From NCBI GenBank assembly GCA_947501475.1, contig CANMWA010000007.1, positions 209,964 through 273,963 of the forward strand: a DNA stretch of 64,000 bases. The letters are read 5' to 3'. Made by a program: the position numbers and the translations under genes. Under the pieces are notes generated by a model. That model was not told the origin of the DNA. It did no database searches and was given only the letters and a program-made list of their open reading frames with translations. This stretch comes from an uncultured Aquimarina sp. Its GTDB lineage: Bacteria; Bacteroidota; Bacteroidia; Flavobacteriales; Flavobacteriaceae. This document shows, piece after piece, positions 8,883 to 17,460 of this stretch; the first letter of the stretch is position 1, and every line of letters begins with the position of its first letter.

Positions 8883-9403
8883 GGTAATAATCCAGCAACA
8901 ATTTTTAAATGAGCTAAATGATGATTACCATGCCATGCATAAATTCCGATATCCTCGGCCAAAGAAATAGTCACATTACCTTCGGGGTGTATAAATTCTT
9001 TTTCAAGATCATTAGTAGTTAACCCTTTAAGAAAGTATACCCATTTTGCATGCAATGCACCAAGAAGGTCCAAGGATAATTGTATTGGAGCTGATTTTGC
9101 GTCAAATAATTCAGCCCATAGTTGTTCTTGATAAGCCTTGATAAGAGGTTTGTTTTCGGTCATAGCCCATTTAAAACGAATATATCCATGATGATGACTA
9201 TCATGAATATGGTGTATTACCTGTCTGGCTGTCCAACCCTCATTTCTATATGGTGTTTCTAATTGTTTTTCAGTAAAGCTAGAAGCAATAGATATTACTT
9301 TATTAGGTAGTTCTTCAATATCAAATATCCAATTCTTTATATGATCATCAGTAATAACATCTGGGCATTCGAATTTACCGATAGGATACCTAAGATCTAT
9401 CAT
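8879..9403 (-). CDS. DinB / YfiT-type putative thiol S-transferase
   Basis: The 174-residue protein begins MIDLRYPIGKFECPDVI and shows the four-helix DinB fold. The three-His metal site is visible as H67 (HHIHDSH) and H161/H165 (HGNHHLAH). These features match YfiT, listed as a putative metal-dependent hydrolase and as bacillithiol transferase in the Bst family. Bacillithiol is made by several Bacteroidota, so a role in detoxification by thiol conjugation is reasonable. The gene for the secreted hypothetical protein at 9415 lies just upstream in the same direction, with 11 bases between. Confidence 0.82.
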   Translation of the reverse strand: MIDLRYPIGKFECPDVITDDHIKNWIFDIEELPNKVISIASSFTEKQLETPYRNEGWTARQVIHHIHDSHHHGYIRFKWAMTENKPLIKAYQEQLWAELFDAKSAPIQLSLDLLGALHAKWVYFLKGLTTNDLEKEFIHPEGNVTISLAEDIGIYAWHGNHHLAHLKIVAGLLP

Positions 9404-9414
9404 ATCTGTATTAA

Positions 9415-10212
9415 TTAATCAATTTTTGCATATACAAACTCTTCTTTCGAAGAAAGATCTCTAAGGGCAAGTACATTTTCATTAATATCTTCAATTTTAT
9501 AGCGATATGTACGATCATCCATAGGAAAAAAACAAACAAGAGTATCATCTTCTATTCTTGTTTTTAATCGATTAGCAAATCTGCCATCATAAAAATTGAA
9601 TCGTATTGTTCCTTCAAAAATTATATAATCTTCAGTATTTTGCACATAAGCCCACTTGCCTTGTAATGCCTCGTATGTATCCCTATTATAAAACTTATTA
9701 TCTAGTAAGGATTTCATCTTTTCTGCATACTCCAAGAAATTTTCTTCGAGAGCTACCTCATCTAATGCGTATCCAACAGTTTCTTTCTTAATTTCATTCC
9801 CGTTATTGAAGTAATGCATAGACTCATACTTTGTAAAAGATTTAGAATAATCTAGTGTCTTTTGACCGTTAGTATTCGTTGACGTAAGATATGGTCTTTG
9901 TTTATAGTTAACATATATTAATTGATCATTCCAGAAATAGAATGTAGTTAATACATCTGCTATTCTAGTACCTACTTTACGAGTAATTTTTTTGAGCCGT
10001 TCGTGCTCATAATATCCATTAAGCTCTGCTCCATGGTCTGCCATTTTATCCAAAAACTCTTCTGGATCTAAATAAAATGTATCAAACTCGATATATCCAT
10101 CAATAATCTCCATTTGATCTTTGATGTTTACCAATATATCTTCATCACTTTCTTGACTAAAAGAGAAGTTTGTTATACATAAAACAATAAAAGTTGTTAG
10201 CGTCTTCTTCAT
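9415..10212 (-). CDS. Secreted protein of unknown function
   Basis: The 265-residue protein begins with a signal peptide, MKKTLTTFIVLCITNFSFSQ, which should be cleaved after SFS-Q. The mature part has no family recognised here. It is rich in Asp, Glu, Tyr and Phe, with segments such as TFYFWNDQLIYVNYKQRPY and FEGTIRFNFYDGRF that look like beta strands, suggesting a small periplasmic beta-sandwich. There is no lipobox Cys and no T9SS domain. The YfiT-type gene follows with an 11-base gap. Confidence 0.6.
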   Translation of the reverse strand: MKKTLTTFIVLCITNFSFSQESDEDILVNIKDQMEIIDGYIEFDTFYLDPEEFLDKMADHGAELNGYYEHERLKKITRKVGTRIADVLTTFYFWNDQLIYVNYKQRPYLTSTNTNGQKTLDYSKSFTKYESMHYFNNGNEIKKETVGYALDEVALEENFLEYAEKMKSLLDNKFYNRDTYEALQGKWAYVQNTEDYIIFEGTIRFNFYDGRFANRLKTRIEDDTLVCFFPMDDRTYRYKIEDINENVLALRDLSSKEEFVYAKID

Positions 10213-10430
10213 ATTTATAACTTAATCCCCTGCCCCTAATTTAAAAATATAATTGAAAATAACGCAATTATCAATTGAAAATCCTAACTTTTTGCGATAA
10301 ACTTAATAAAAGCAATGTAATGATTTTAAATTAGATAGAAATGGGGTCACTAAATAATAATTTCAAAAACTATATATCATAAAGTGTACCATTTATATTT
10401 TTAACACATATTACCATTGTCTTTTCATAA

Positions 10431-10459
10431 AAAAAGCCTCTAAACAACTGTTTAGAGGC
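10431..10459 (-). terminator. Intrinsic terminator after the prolyl isomerase gene
   Basis: A 10-bp stem (10436-10445 with 10450-10459, arm GCCTCTAAAC) has a 4-base loop and a following T run on the minus strand. It is 23 bases past the stop codon of the isomerase at 10482. Confidence 0.9.
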
Positions 10460-10481
10460 CTTATATAATATTTTTAAGGAA

Positions 10482-11414
10482 TTATTTTACATCCACTAAT
10501 TCAACATCAAAAATAAGTGTTGCATCTGGCGGAATTACTCCTCCTGCTCCTGCTGCTCCATACCCTAGATAAGGCGGTATAACAAAACGAGCCTTATCAC
10601 CAACTTGTAATAAAGCGATCCCTTCATCCCATCCAGGAATCACATGCCCCATACCCAATGGAAAATCGATAGGTTCATTACGCTTATATGATGAATCAAA
10701 TACGGTACTATCTGTTAAACTTCCTTTATAATGCACAGAGACTGTTTTACCTTTTTCTGCTTTTACACCATCTCCTTTTTGAATTATTTGATAACGCAAT
10801 CCACTATCGGTTTTATCAAATCCAGCAGCAAGTTCTTCTAACAAGTCTTCGGCTTTTTTCTTGGAAGCAGCTTCTCTTTCTGCTTTGGCGCCATTAAATT
10901 TTCTAAATGTTTCTGTAGCATTAAAGTTCTCGGCATCAGCCCCTACTCTTATGATCTCTACTGTATCGATAACATCTCCTTGAGCAACACTATTAACCAC
11001 ATCTTGTCCTTCTACTACTTTACCAAATACAGTATGCTTACCATCTAACCAAGATGTCTCTACATGAGTAATAAAAAACTGACTACCATTTGTTCCTGGA
11101 CCAGCATTAGCCATTGACAATACACCAGGAGCATCATGCTTTAAATCTGGATGAATTTCATCATCAAATTGATATCCAGGACCACCAGCACCTGTGCCTT
11201 GAGGGTCCCCACCTTGAATCATAAAATCAGCGATCACTCGGTGAAATGTAAGTCCATTATAATAAGGTTTCCCTTGTGGTATTGCTTCATTGTCTATGTT
11301 TCCTTCGGCAAGGCCAACAAAGTTACCTACAGTACCCGGCGTTTTTTGATACTCGAGGTTAATAAGAATACTTCCTTTTGTAGTATTGAATTTTGCGTAT
11401 AATCCGTCTTGCAT
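10482..11414 (-). CDS. Two-domain peptidyl-prolyl isomerase (cyclophilin + FKBP)
   Basis: The 310-residue protein joins two unrelated prolyl isomerase folds. Residues about 5-165 are a cyclophilin ([38 protein letters not shown]). Residues about 215-310 are an FKBP domain ([18 protein letters not shown], ending [17 protein letters not shown]). A Lys/Glu-rich segment (about 165-200) links them. There is no signal peptide, so it should act in the cytoplasm as a folding helper. Such fusions occur in Flavobacteria. A TATCTTTG box at 11451-11458 (minus) lies 37 bases before the start and is a candidate -7 promoter element. Confidence 0.92.
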   Translation of the reverse strand: MQDGLYAKFNTTKGSILINLEYQKTPGTVGNFVGLAEGNIDNEAIPQGKPYYNGLTFHRVIADFMIQGGDPQGTGAGGPGYQFDDEIHPDLKHDAPGVLSMANAGPGTNGSQFFITHVETSWLDGKHTVFGKVVEGQDVVNSVAQGDVIDTVEIIRVGADAENFNATETFRKFNGAKAEREAASKKKAEDLLEELAAGFDKTDSGLRYQIIQKGDGVKAEKGKTVSVHYKGSLTDSTVFDSSYKRNEPIDFPLGMGHVIPGWDEGIALLQVGDKARFVIPPYLGYGAAGAGGVIPPDATLIFDVELVDVK

Positions 11415-11450
11415 AACAGCGTTGTTTTAAGCGTTTTAATTTTTGAGCTG

Positions 11451-11458
11451 CAAAGATA
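11451..11458 (-). promoter_or_regulatory. Candidate -7 box upstream of the prolyl isomerase
   Basis: The minus strand reads TATCTTTG, matching the Bacteroidota -7 consensus TAnnTTTG. No convincing TTTG lies 19-21 bases further upstream, so only half of the promoter is supported. Confidence 0.45.
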
Positions 11459-11512
11459 AGTAATTGGTTATGGTTTGCTATATTTATTCTCTAATCTTAA
11501 AGAAATTTTATC

Positions 11513-11704
11513 ATGCTAGAAAGGTATAAACAATTTGAAATTAAAAATCCAACAGTAATTTACGGAGGAAGCGGCAATAATAGAGATCATCATGATGATG
11601 CTGGGGTACCACCAGACGGCTTTTTGGTAATTAATTTTACTACCACTATAGGTAAAGATCATGGAGATAATGATGGGATTCCGCCAGATGATGCCCGTAG
11701 ATAA
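11513..11704 (+). CDS. Short peptide with GG-type leader and Asp-rich duplicated core
   Basis: The 63-residue peptide starts at ATG 11513. It opens with MLERYKQFEIKNPTVIYGG, a short leader ending in a double glycine at residues 18-19, like precursors cleaved by C39 peptidase transporters. The core holds an imperfect internal duplication with a 24-residue spacing: DHHDDAGVPPDG and DHGDNDGIPPDD, separated by a TTT stretch. It has no Cys. It ends 34 bases from the 3' end of the convergent sensor kinase gene and lies in the same patch as two other GG-leader peptides. The core composition (Thr and Lys plus many Asp) is reminiscent of ester- or amide-crosslinked peptides, but no ATP-grasp enzyme is nearby, so product type is unknown. 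It could also be an unmodified secreted peptide. Confidence 0.6.
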   Translation: MLERYKQFEIKNPTVIYGGSGNNRDHHDDAGVPPDGFLVINFTTTIGKDHGDNDGIPPDDARR

Positions 11705-11738
11705 ATCAATACAACATAAAAGCAGATTATTAGTGCTT

Positions 11739-13640
11739 TTATGATTCAAAAATATAAGGTAGCGATATATTCACTTCGGTGCCTTTTTCTTTGCTTATGG
11801 GTTCGGTTGTATATTTTGCCTTTTTGTTTAAGGATCTCGAGTAAATCTGAAGTCGTTCTTTTAAGATTTTTCCTGAAAAGGATTCATCCTCGACTTCATT
11901 TTTACGTTTAAACGCTGACGCTTTTACAACACCGATACCATTATCAGTAATTTTGCATTCAAGCAATTTATCAGTTTCATTGATTTTAATATCAACACTT
12001 ATATTTCCATCTTCTACCCCTCTTAAACCATGTTCGATTGCATTTTCTATAAAGGGCCGTATAAACATAGGTGGGATATAGGTTTCTTCCAGATCAATTT
12101 TATTTTCGATTTCAATTTGGTATGTAAATTTTTGAGAAAAGTTAGACTGTAACTCTAAATAATCATCAATAGATTTTAACTCATCTTCTAGTGATACAAA
12201 TTCTTCTCGAGAATTCTTGAGAATCAATCGAATTAAACTACTCAGTTTTGCTATATAAGAACTAGTATTTTCTGATTTTTTATTTGCCAAACTACTCACA
12301 GTGTTTAAAGCATTAAATACGAAATGAGGATTCAATTGAGATCGCAATAACCGCTGTTCAAGATTTGCCGTTTCGTACTTGTTCTTAAGCTTTCTTTGTC
12401 TAAAAATTAAGAATCCAATTCCTGAAATTGAAAGCAACAATCCAGCAAGAACCAACGAGATAAAATTACGTTGTTTTATGATGGAACTTTGTTGTTCAGT
12501 AGTAGTTTCCAATTGCTCTATAGATTCTTCTTTTTCTTTTACCTCATATGCAATATTAAGTTCTCTTAGTTTTTCATCTAGTACTTGTTGATGAAACTTT
12601 TTCAGGACATCTACTTTTTGTTCAGAAACTTCTAAAGCTTTGTCAAGTTGATTGTTTTTTTGGTAAGCTTCTATCAAATAGCTCATTGTGTTTATTTTCA
12701 ACGACTTAACATTATCTCCAATTTTATTTATGTGTTTGGTGCTATCCAACACAATATTCAATCTTTGTATTGCATCATTGGTTTTACCATCTTTTAACAA
12801 AACATAACCATAATTGGCAAGCGTAAAATATTTAGAATCTGTATAAAATGGCTCTGGATGAGCTTTCAAAACTTCGTAAGATTTTCTATAATAATGCAGC
12901 ATCGAGTCTATATTATTCTCTTCTCTATATAAATCACCCATATTATTATATGCTGCTCTTATACCTGCATAATTATCATACATAATACGGTTCTCTAGTG
13001 ATTTTTTATAACAATATAAAGCTGAATCTTTTTTTCCAAATTCTTCATATAATATTCCAAGATGATTATATACAATAGCAACCTCTCTAGGAATTGACAT
13101 ATAAACAGAGTCTTTGGTCAATTTTAATCGATAATCAAAGGCTTTTTTCTTATCCCCCATTATCAAATAATTATTTGCCAAATTTGATATTATCCAAGGA
13201 TTAGCTTTACTATTATAATCTGGGTATTTTTTACTAAATGCAGTAGCTTTCAATAAATATTCTGTTGACTCTCTATATTGCCTTTTGTTATTTAATACTA
13301 TCCCAATATACAGACATATCTCTTTTACATATTTCTCTTCTATAGAAAACTTTTCTTTTGATAACTTTTTTTGGCTTAAATACTGTAAACCTATTTTTCC
13401 GTAAAAAAGAACTGAATCTCTTTCTCGCTGAACCAAGTGATAATAACATTTTTGTCTATAATAGCTCATCCAGCCAACCAAATCTTCATTAGATTCTAGC
13501 ATCATTTTAAACTGTCCTAATTTTTTTGGATTAGGACCTTTCATATTAAAACTATCAACTTCTTTTTGAGAATATTCTTTTTGTTGGGCAGCTATTTGTG
13601 TAATTGATACTATAAGTAAAATTAGAAGAATCTTTTTCAT
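11739..13640 (-). CDS. TPR-containing sensor histidine kinase (LytS/YehU type)
   Basis: The 633-residue protein has a signal peptide (MKKILLILLIVSITQIAAQ) and tetratricopeptide repeats (about 55-345) that should lie in the periplasm. A coiled coil (about 345-390) and one membrane helix (392-413) follow. The cytoplasmic kinase has the His_kinase motif with phospho-acceptor His429 (LNPHFVFNAL), the N-box at Asn543 (PFIENAIEHGL) and the G-box DNGIG (566-570). It belongs to the PF06580 kinase family that normally pairs with LytTR regulators, and the divergent neighbour at 13724 is one. The 83-base gap between the starts holds a perfect 24-base palindrome. The TPR domain suggests sensing through a protein or peptide partner, which is an inference. 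Confidence 0.88.
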   Translation of the reverse strand: MKKILLILLIVSITQIAAQQKEYSQKEVDSFNMKGPNPKKLGQFKMMLESNEDLVGWMSYYRQKCYYHLVQRERDSVLFYGKIGLQYLSQKKLSKEKFSIEEKYVKEICLYIGIVLNNKRQYRESTEYLLKATAFSKKYPDYNSKANPWIISNLANNYLIMGDKKKAFDYRLKLTKDSVYMSIPREVAIVYNHLGILYEEFGKKDSALYCYKKSLENRIMYDNYAGIRAAYNNMGDLYREENNIDSMLHYYRKSYEVLKAHPEPFYTDSKYFTLANYGYVLLKDGKTNDAIQRLNIVLDSTKHINKIGDNVKSLKINTMSYLIEAYQKNNQLDKALEVSEQKVDVLKKFHQQVLDEKLRELNIAYEVKEKEESIEQLETTTEQQSSIIKQRNFISLVLAGLLLSISGIGFLIFRQRKLKNKYETANLEQRLLRSQLNPHFVFNALNTVSSLANKKSENTSSYIAKLSSLIRLILKNSREEFVSLEDELKSIDDYLELQSNFSQKFTYQIEIENKIDLEETYIPPMFIRPFIENAIEHGLRGVEDGNISVDIKINETDKLLECKITDNGIGVVKASAFKRKNEVEDESFSGKILKERLQIYSRSLNKKAKYTTEPISKEKGTEVNISLPYIFES

Positions 13641-13669
13641 CTATAATTTATATAAGATTAAATTAGCAT

Positions 13670-13693
13670 AAGCTAAATTAGCTAATTTAGCTT
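13670..13693 (+). promoter_or_regulatory. Palindromic operator candidate between kinase and regulator genes
   Basis: A perfect 24-base palindrome is centred between 13681 and 13682, with the core AATTAGCTAATT. A further copy of AAATTAGC lies just upstream at about 13659-13666. It sits in the short gap between the divergent starts at 13640 and 13724, where a regulator would control both genes. The binding protein is not known; autoregulation by the LytTR protein is one possibility. Confidence 0.5.
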
Positions 13694-13723
13694 TAATGAT
13701 ATTCTATATAATTCAACCTTATT

Positions 13724-14464
13724 ATGAGTAAAACAATTTCTGCCATAGTGATTGAAGATGAGAAAGAAGCTTTAAATTATTTATTATCTATACTTAAAAA
13801 CCACTTTAATGAAATAGAAATTATTGGCACTTCTGATACCATTAAAAATTCTATTAAAATTTTAAATAATAGCGCTCCTGAATTAGTATTTATGGATATT
13901 GAACTTCTAGATGGAGATGCTTTTGAGATCCTAGATTCGGTAAAAAATCACAATTTTGAGGTTATATTTATAACTGCTCATAACAATTATCTTAAAAAAG
14001 CTATAGAATACTATGCTTTTAATTTTTTAACAAAACCTATAGACATAGATCATTTAAAAAAAGTAATCAATAGATATATTGAATTAAAAAAGAGACTATA
14101 CACCAAACAAAAATATGTGCTATTCAAAGAATTTCTTTCAGAATCCAAATTACTTATTAATACAGGAAACGAACATATAGCAATAGATACGGACAAAATC
14201 ATACAATGCGAGGCCGACGGAAACTATACTATACTAATAACGTCTGAAAAAGAAAAATTTTTAGCTTCCAAAGCTCTAAAATATTATGAAAACTTACTTT
14301 TAGAAAAAGGGTTCTTCAGAGCCAATAGATCCACATTGATTAATATAAAACATATTCACTCTATATATAAAAAGGAATCTATCACACTCAGTAATAAAGA
14401 AAAGGTAATAGTTTCAGTAAGAAACAAATCAAAATTATCAGAACTCATTAAACAACTCGCTTAA
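13724..14464 (+). CDS. LytTR-family response regulator
   Basis: The 246-residue protein has an N-terminal receiver domain (about 5-120) with the acidic pair ED (11-12), phospho-acceptor Asp58 (LVFMDIELLDGD) and the conserved Lys in LTKPID. The C-terminal LytTR DNA-binding domain (about 140-245) shows IAIDTDKIIQCEADGNYT and the FFRANRSTLINIKHI motif. It is the probable partner of the divergent sensor kinase. Two GG-leader peptide genes follow 174 and 390 bases downstream on the same strand, which makes them candidate targets. In Gram-positive bacteria, LytTR regulators often control peptide production, but no such evidence exists here beyond gene order. Confidence 0.9.
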   Translation: MSKTISAIVIEDEKEALNYLLSILKNHFNEIEIIGTSDTIKNSIKILNNSAPELVFMDIELLDGDAFEILDSVKNHNFEVIFITAHNNYLKKAIEYYAFNFLTKPIDIDHLKKVINRYIELKKRLYTKQKYVLFKEFLSESKLLINTGNEHIAIDTDKIIQCEADGNYTILITSEKEKFLASKALKYYENLLLEKGFFRANRSTLINIKHIHSIYKKESITLSNKEKVIVSVRNKSKLSELIKQLA

Positions 14465-14637
14465 CCTAATATTGTTTACGCTTATCATTCAAAAGTGATC
14501 GTTTAAAAATTCGCAACATTCAAATCAGATTTTGTGTACTAAGTTTATAGCTCAACTACAATTAGTAGTTTAAAAAATAGACACAAATCTTGAGTGTCTT
14601 TAAACCATCAAGAATCATTAATCATTAAATCAAAATT

Positions 14638-14793
14638 ATGTTACAAAACATTTTAAAATTAAACGGTGTTAAGGAGTTAGAGAACAAACAAAAAGAAATC
14701 ATTAATGGCGGAGGCTGGGGGAATTTTGGCCCTGAATGTGAACCTAATAACTGCAATCCAGATTGTCACGTTATTAGTAGAGGTTGTCAATAA
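14638..14793 (+). CDS. GG-leader precursor peptide, Cys-rich core
   Basis: The ATG at 14638 opens a 51-residue peptide. The leader MLQNILKLNGVKELENKQKE is followed by IINGG with the double glycine at residues 24-25. The core begins GWGNFG and holds four Cys (PEC, NNC, PDC and RGC), ending Cys-Gln. The leader length and the NGG end match the Bacteroidota natural-product precursor type with a C39 cleavage site. The 5' untranslated region and first ten codons are nearly repeated in the next gene, 216 bases on, so the pair arose by tandem duplication with diverged cores. A 6-bp hairpin (14579-14584 with 14594-14599) lies in the leader RNA. It has its own terminator. Final product unknown: disulphide-bonded bacteriocin, pheromone or modified peptide are all possible. 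Confidence 0.72.
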   Translation: MLQNILKLNGVKELENKQKEIINGGGWGNFGPECEPNNCNPDCHVISRGCQ

Positions 14794-14800
14794 AAAAGTA

Positions 14801-14828
14801 AAATGCGTCAGTAATGACGCATTTTTTT
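14801..14828 (+). terminator. Intrinsic terminator after the first Cys-rich peptide
   Basis: A 10-bp perfect stem, AAATGCGTCA (14801-14810) with TGACGCATTT (14815-14824), has a 4-base loop and T residues after it. It lies directly after the stop codon at 14793. Confidence 0.9.
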
Positions 14829-14853
14829 AATCATTAATCTTTAAACCAAAATT

Positions 14854-15012
14854 ATGTTACAAAACATTTTAAATTTAGAAGGTATTAATTCTATAAGTAG
14901 AAGTTCACAAGAAAAAGTTAATGGTGGCACAATTCCTAATTGCTGGTCTGGGCCAGGTTGGCCTCCAATTAATATCCCTATTTGCCCAGGGCCTCCTGAC
15001 GCAAATCATTAA
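14854..15012 (+). CDS. GG-leader precursor peptide, Pro/Gly-rich core
   Basis: The ATG at 14854 opens a 52-residue peptide. The leader MLQNILNLEG is almost the same as in the gene upstream, and VNGG again places the double glycine at residues 24-25. The core starts TIPNCWSGPG and is rich in Pro, Gly, Ile and Trp, with two Cys (PNC and PIC) spaced 14 residues apart, which would allow one disulphide ring. It ends PPDANH. Bases 14829-14873 repeat 14613-14657 with few changes, so leader and 5' region were duplicated as a cassette while the core evolved freely. No modifying enzyme or transporter is adjacent; the convergent recQ gene follows. Confidence 0.72.
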   Translation: MLQNILNLEGINSISRSSQEKVNGGTIPNCWSGPGWPPINIPICPGPPDANH

Positions 15013-15015
15013 TTA

Positions 15016-15051
15016 AAAATGGCTTTGTGTGATATCACACAAAGCCATTTT
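15016..15051 (+). terminator. Bidirectional terminator between peptide gene and recQ
   Basis: A perfect 36-base palindrome (15016-15033 with 15034-15051) reads AAAATGGCTTTGTGTGAT and its complement. It has A residues before and T residues after, so it can end transcription of the peptide gene from the left and recQ from the right. Confidence 0.88.
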
Positions 15052-15075
15052 CATATATTCAAAATAAAATCTTTA

Positions 15076-17283
15076 TTAATTCGCCACATCGCTAATAAAT
15101 TTGATCCGGTACAAACGAAGTTCTTCGTCATCATAATCACCATCAAACTCTTCTATAGCAATATCTATTTTATCATTTTCGGCTTCTAGAAAATAGTCAT
15201 GGATTTCTTCTTGTTGATCTTCATCAAGAATATCATCAATCCAATAGGTAATATTAAGCTTGGTACCACTAAAAACAATGGCTTCCATTTCCTTAATAAA
15301 CTCTGGCATTCCCATACCTTTGGCCGAAGCAATATCGTTAAGTGGCAATTTACGATCTACATTTTGGATTATATATAGTTTTAAACCACTATTAGCGCCT
15401 GTACTTTTTACTACAAAATCATCTGGGCGAATAATATCATTCTCTTCTACATATTTAGCTATAAATTCTACAAATGGTTTTCCATATTTCTTTGCTTTAC
15501 CTTCTCCTACTCCATGAACATTTCCTAATTCTTCGATAGTTATAGGGTACTTTAGCGCCATATCTTCTAATGAAGGGTCTTGAAAAACTACAAAGGGAGG
15601 CACTGCTAATTTTTTAGCTACAGATTTTCTTAAATCCTTAAGCATTGCTAGCAATTTTTCATCATTGCCTGCCCCTCTTCCTCCCGATTTGGCCGCAGTA
15701 ACAATAGTGTCATCATTTACTGTGTTATATACATGATCTTCGGTCATCATAAAACTAACAGGAGTATTGATAAAATCTAATCCTTGTTTAGTAAGCTTGA
15801 CAACACCATATGTTTCAATATCTTTTTTTAGATATCCAGCTACCAAAACCTGTCTAATAAGTGCCATCCAATATTTATCTTCTTTAGAGCTACCGCTTCC
15901 AAAAAAAGCTTGTTTATTTGTTTTATGTGATAGGATAAGTGCATTTCCTTTACCTACAATGGTATTTACTAGCTCTTTTGACTTATAAATCTCTCCTGTC
16001 TTTTTTACAACTTCAAGCAGTAATTCTACTTCTTCTTTGGCTTCATGTTTTTTCTTAGGATTGCGTACATTATCATCCATATCGGCACCATCTCCATTTA
16101 CTCCGTCAAACTCTTCTCCAAAATAATGTAGTATAAATTTACGCCTAGATATTGATGTTTCGGCAAAGGCAACCATCTCTTGCAGTAAAGCATGACCTAT
16201 TTCTTGCTCGGCTACTGGTTTACCGCTCATAAACTTTTCTAATTTTTCAATATCCTTGTACGCATAGTATGCTAGGCAATGTCCTTCTCCACCATCACGT
16301 CCTGCACGACCGGTTTCCTGATAATAACTCTCTATACTTTTAGGCATATCGTGATGAATCACAAATCTTACATCGGGTTTATCGATTCCCATACCAAAAG
16401 CAATCGTTGCAACCACAACATCTGTATCTTCCATCAAAAACATATCTTGGTGTTTTGCTCGTGTTTTGGCATCTAACCCTGCATGATATGGTACGGCTTT
16501 TACTCCATTAACCTCTAATGTTTGCGCAAGTTCTTCTACTCGTTTTCTACTAAGACAGTAGATGATCCCACTCTTCCCATTATTTTGTTTTACAAAACGA
16601 ATAATGTCGGCATCAACATTTTTTGTTTTTGGTCGTATTTCATAAAACAAATTAGGCCTATTAAAAGAAGCTTTGAAGGTTTGTGCATTGCTCATTGCCA
16701 AATTTTTCAAGATATCCTCTTGTACTTTTGGAGTTGCTGTTGCGGTAAGACCAATGATTGGAATATCTTCACCTATTCTTTTGATGATATTACGAAGATT
16801 TCTGTACTCTGGCCTAAAATCATGTCCCCATTCACTAATACAATGCGCTTCATCTACAGCAAGAAATGATATGGTTTGTGATTTTAAAAAATCAACATAC
16901 TCTTCTTTTGTTAATGATTCTGGCGCTACATATAATAATTTTGTAACTCCGCTGGTGATGTCATCTTTTACTTTTTTTACCTCTGATTTGTTAAGGGATG
17001 AATTTAGCACATGGGCTATCCCCTCTTCAGATGAGATACTACGAATGGCATCGACTTGATTTTTCATCAATGCAATTAGTGGAGAGACCACAATAGCAGT
17101 CCCTTGGCACATTATAGCAGGTAGTTGGTAACATAGGGATTTACCACCTCCTGTAGGCATAATAACAAAAGTATTTTGTTTTCCAAGAATACTTTGTATT
17201 ACCTTTTCCTGTAATCCTCTAAATTGACTAAATCCAAAATACTTTTTTAAAGCACTCTGCAAGTCAGCTTCATTTAAACTCAT
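15076..17283 (-). CDS. recQ: ATP-dependent DNA helicase RecQ
   Basis: The 735-residue protein has the superfamily 2 helicase core with Walker A MPTGGGKSLC (Lys48), DEAH box at 144-147 (VDEAHCISEWGHDF), and motif VI QETGRAGRDG. An RQC winged-helix region (about 400-520) and an HRDC domain (about 535-615, RKSVAKKLAVPPF) follow. The C-terminal tail (about 640-735) is acidic and longer than in E. coli RecQ, as in other Flavobacteria. RecQ unwinds duplex DNA 3' to 5' during recombination and fork repair. The RQC zinc cysteines of E. coli RecQ are not evident in the region after RRKFILHYFGE, where the alignment reads without the usual C-x16-C-x2-C-x2-C set, as in many Bacteroidota RecQ. It is divergent from kdsD. 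Confidence 0.93.
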   Translation of the reverse strand: MSLNEADLQSALKKYFGFSQFRGLQEKVIQSILGKQNTFVIMPTGGGKSLCYQLPAIMCQGTAIVVSPLIALMKNQVDAIRSISSEEGIAHVLNSSLNKSEVKKVKDDITSGVTKLLYVAPESLTKEEYVDFLKSQTISFLAVDEAHCISEWGHDFRPEYRNLRNIIKRIGEDIPIIGLTATATPKVQEDILKNLAMSNAQTFKASFNRPNLFYEIRPKTKNVDADIIRFVKQNNGKSGIIYCLSRKRVEELAQTLEVNGVKAVPYHAGLDAKTRAKHQDMFLMEDTDVVVATIAFGMGIDKPDVRFVIHHDMPKSIESYYQETGRAGRDGGEGHCLAYYAYKDIEKLEKFMSGKPVAEQEIGHALLQEMVAFAETSISRRKFILHYFGEEFDGVNGDGADMDDNVRNPKKKHEAKEEVELLLEVVKKTGEIYKSKELVNTIVGKGNALILSHKTNKQAFFGSGSSKEDKYWMALIRQVLVAGYLKKDIETYGVVKLTKQGLDFINTPVSFMMTEDHVYNTVNDDTIVTAAKSGGRGAGNDEKLLAMLKDLRKSVAKKLAVPPFVVFQDPSLEDMALKYPITIEELGNVHGVGEGKAKKYGKPFVEFIAKYVEENDIIRPDDFVVKSTGANSGLKLYIIQNVDRKLPLNDIASAKGMGMPEFIKEMEAIVFSGTKLNITYWIDDILDEDQQEEIHDYFLEAENDKIDIAIEEFDGDYDDEELRLYRIKFISDVAN

Positions 17284-17460
17284 TAAATCTTTTATGTTTT
17301 ATATACCAATTAAATAAAGATTTCACTAGCACTAAAACCTGTTTCCCCAAACACAGATTTAGTGGATGCTATCATTCTCAATTTTAGCATGTCAAAGATA
17401 AACAAAGCATAAATTAATATGCTTTTTTTTGACACTATTTAAAATTAATAAGGTATTGTA

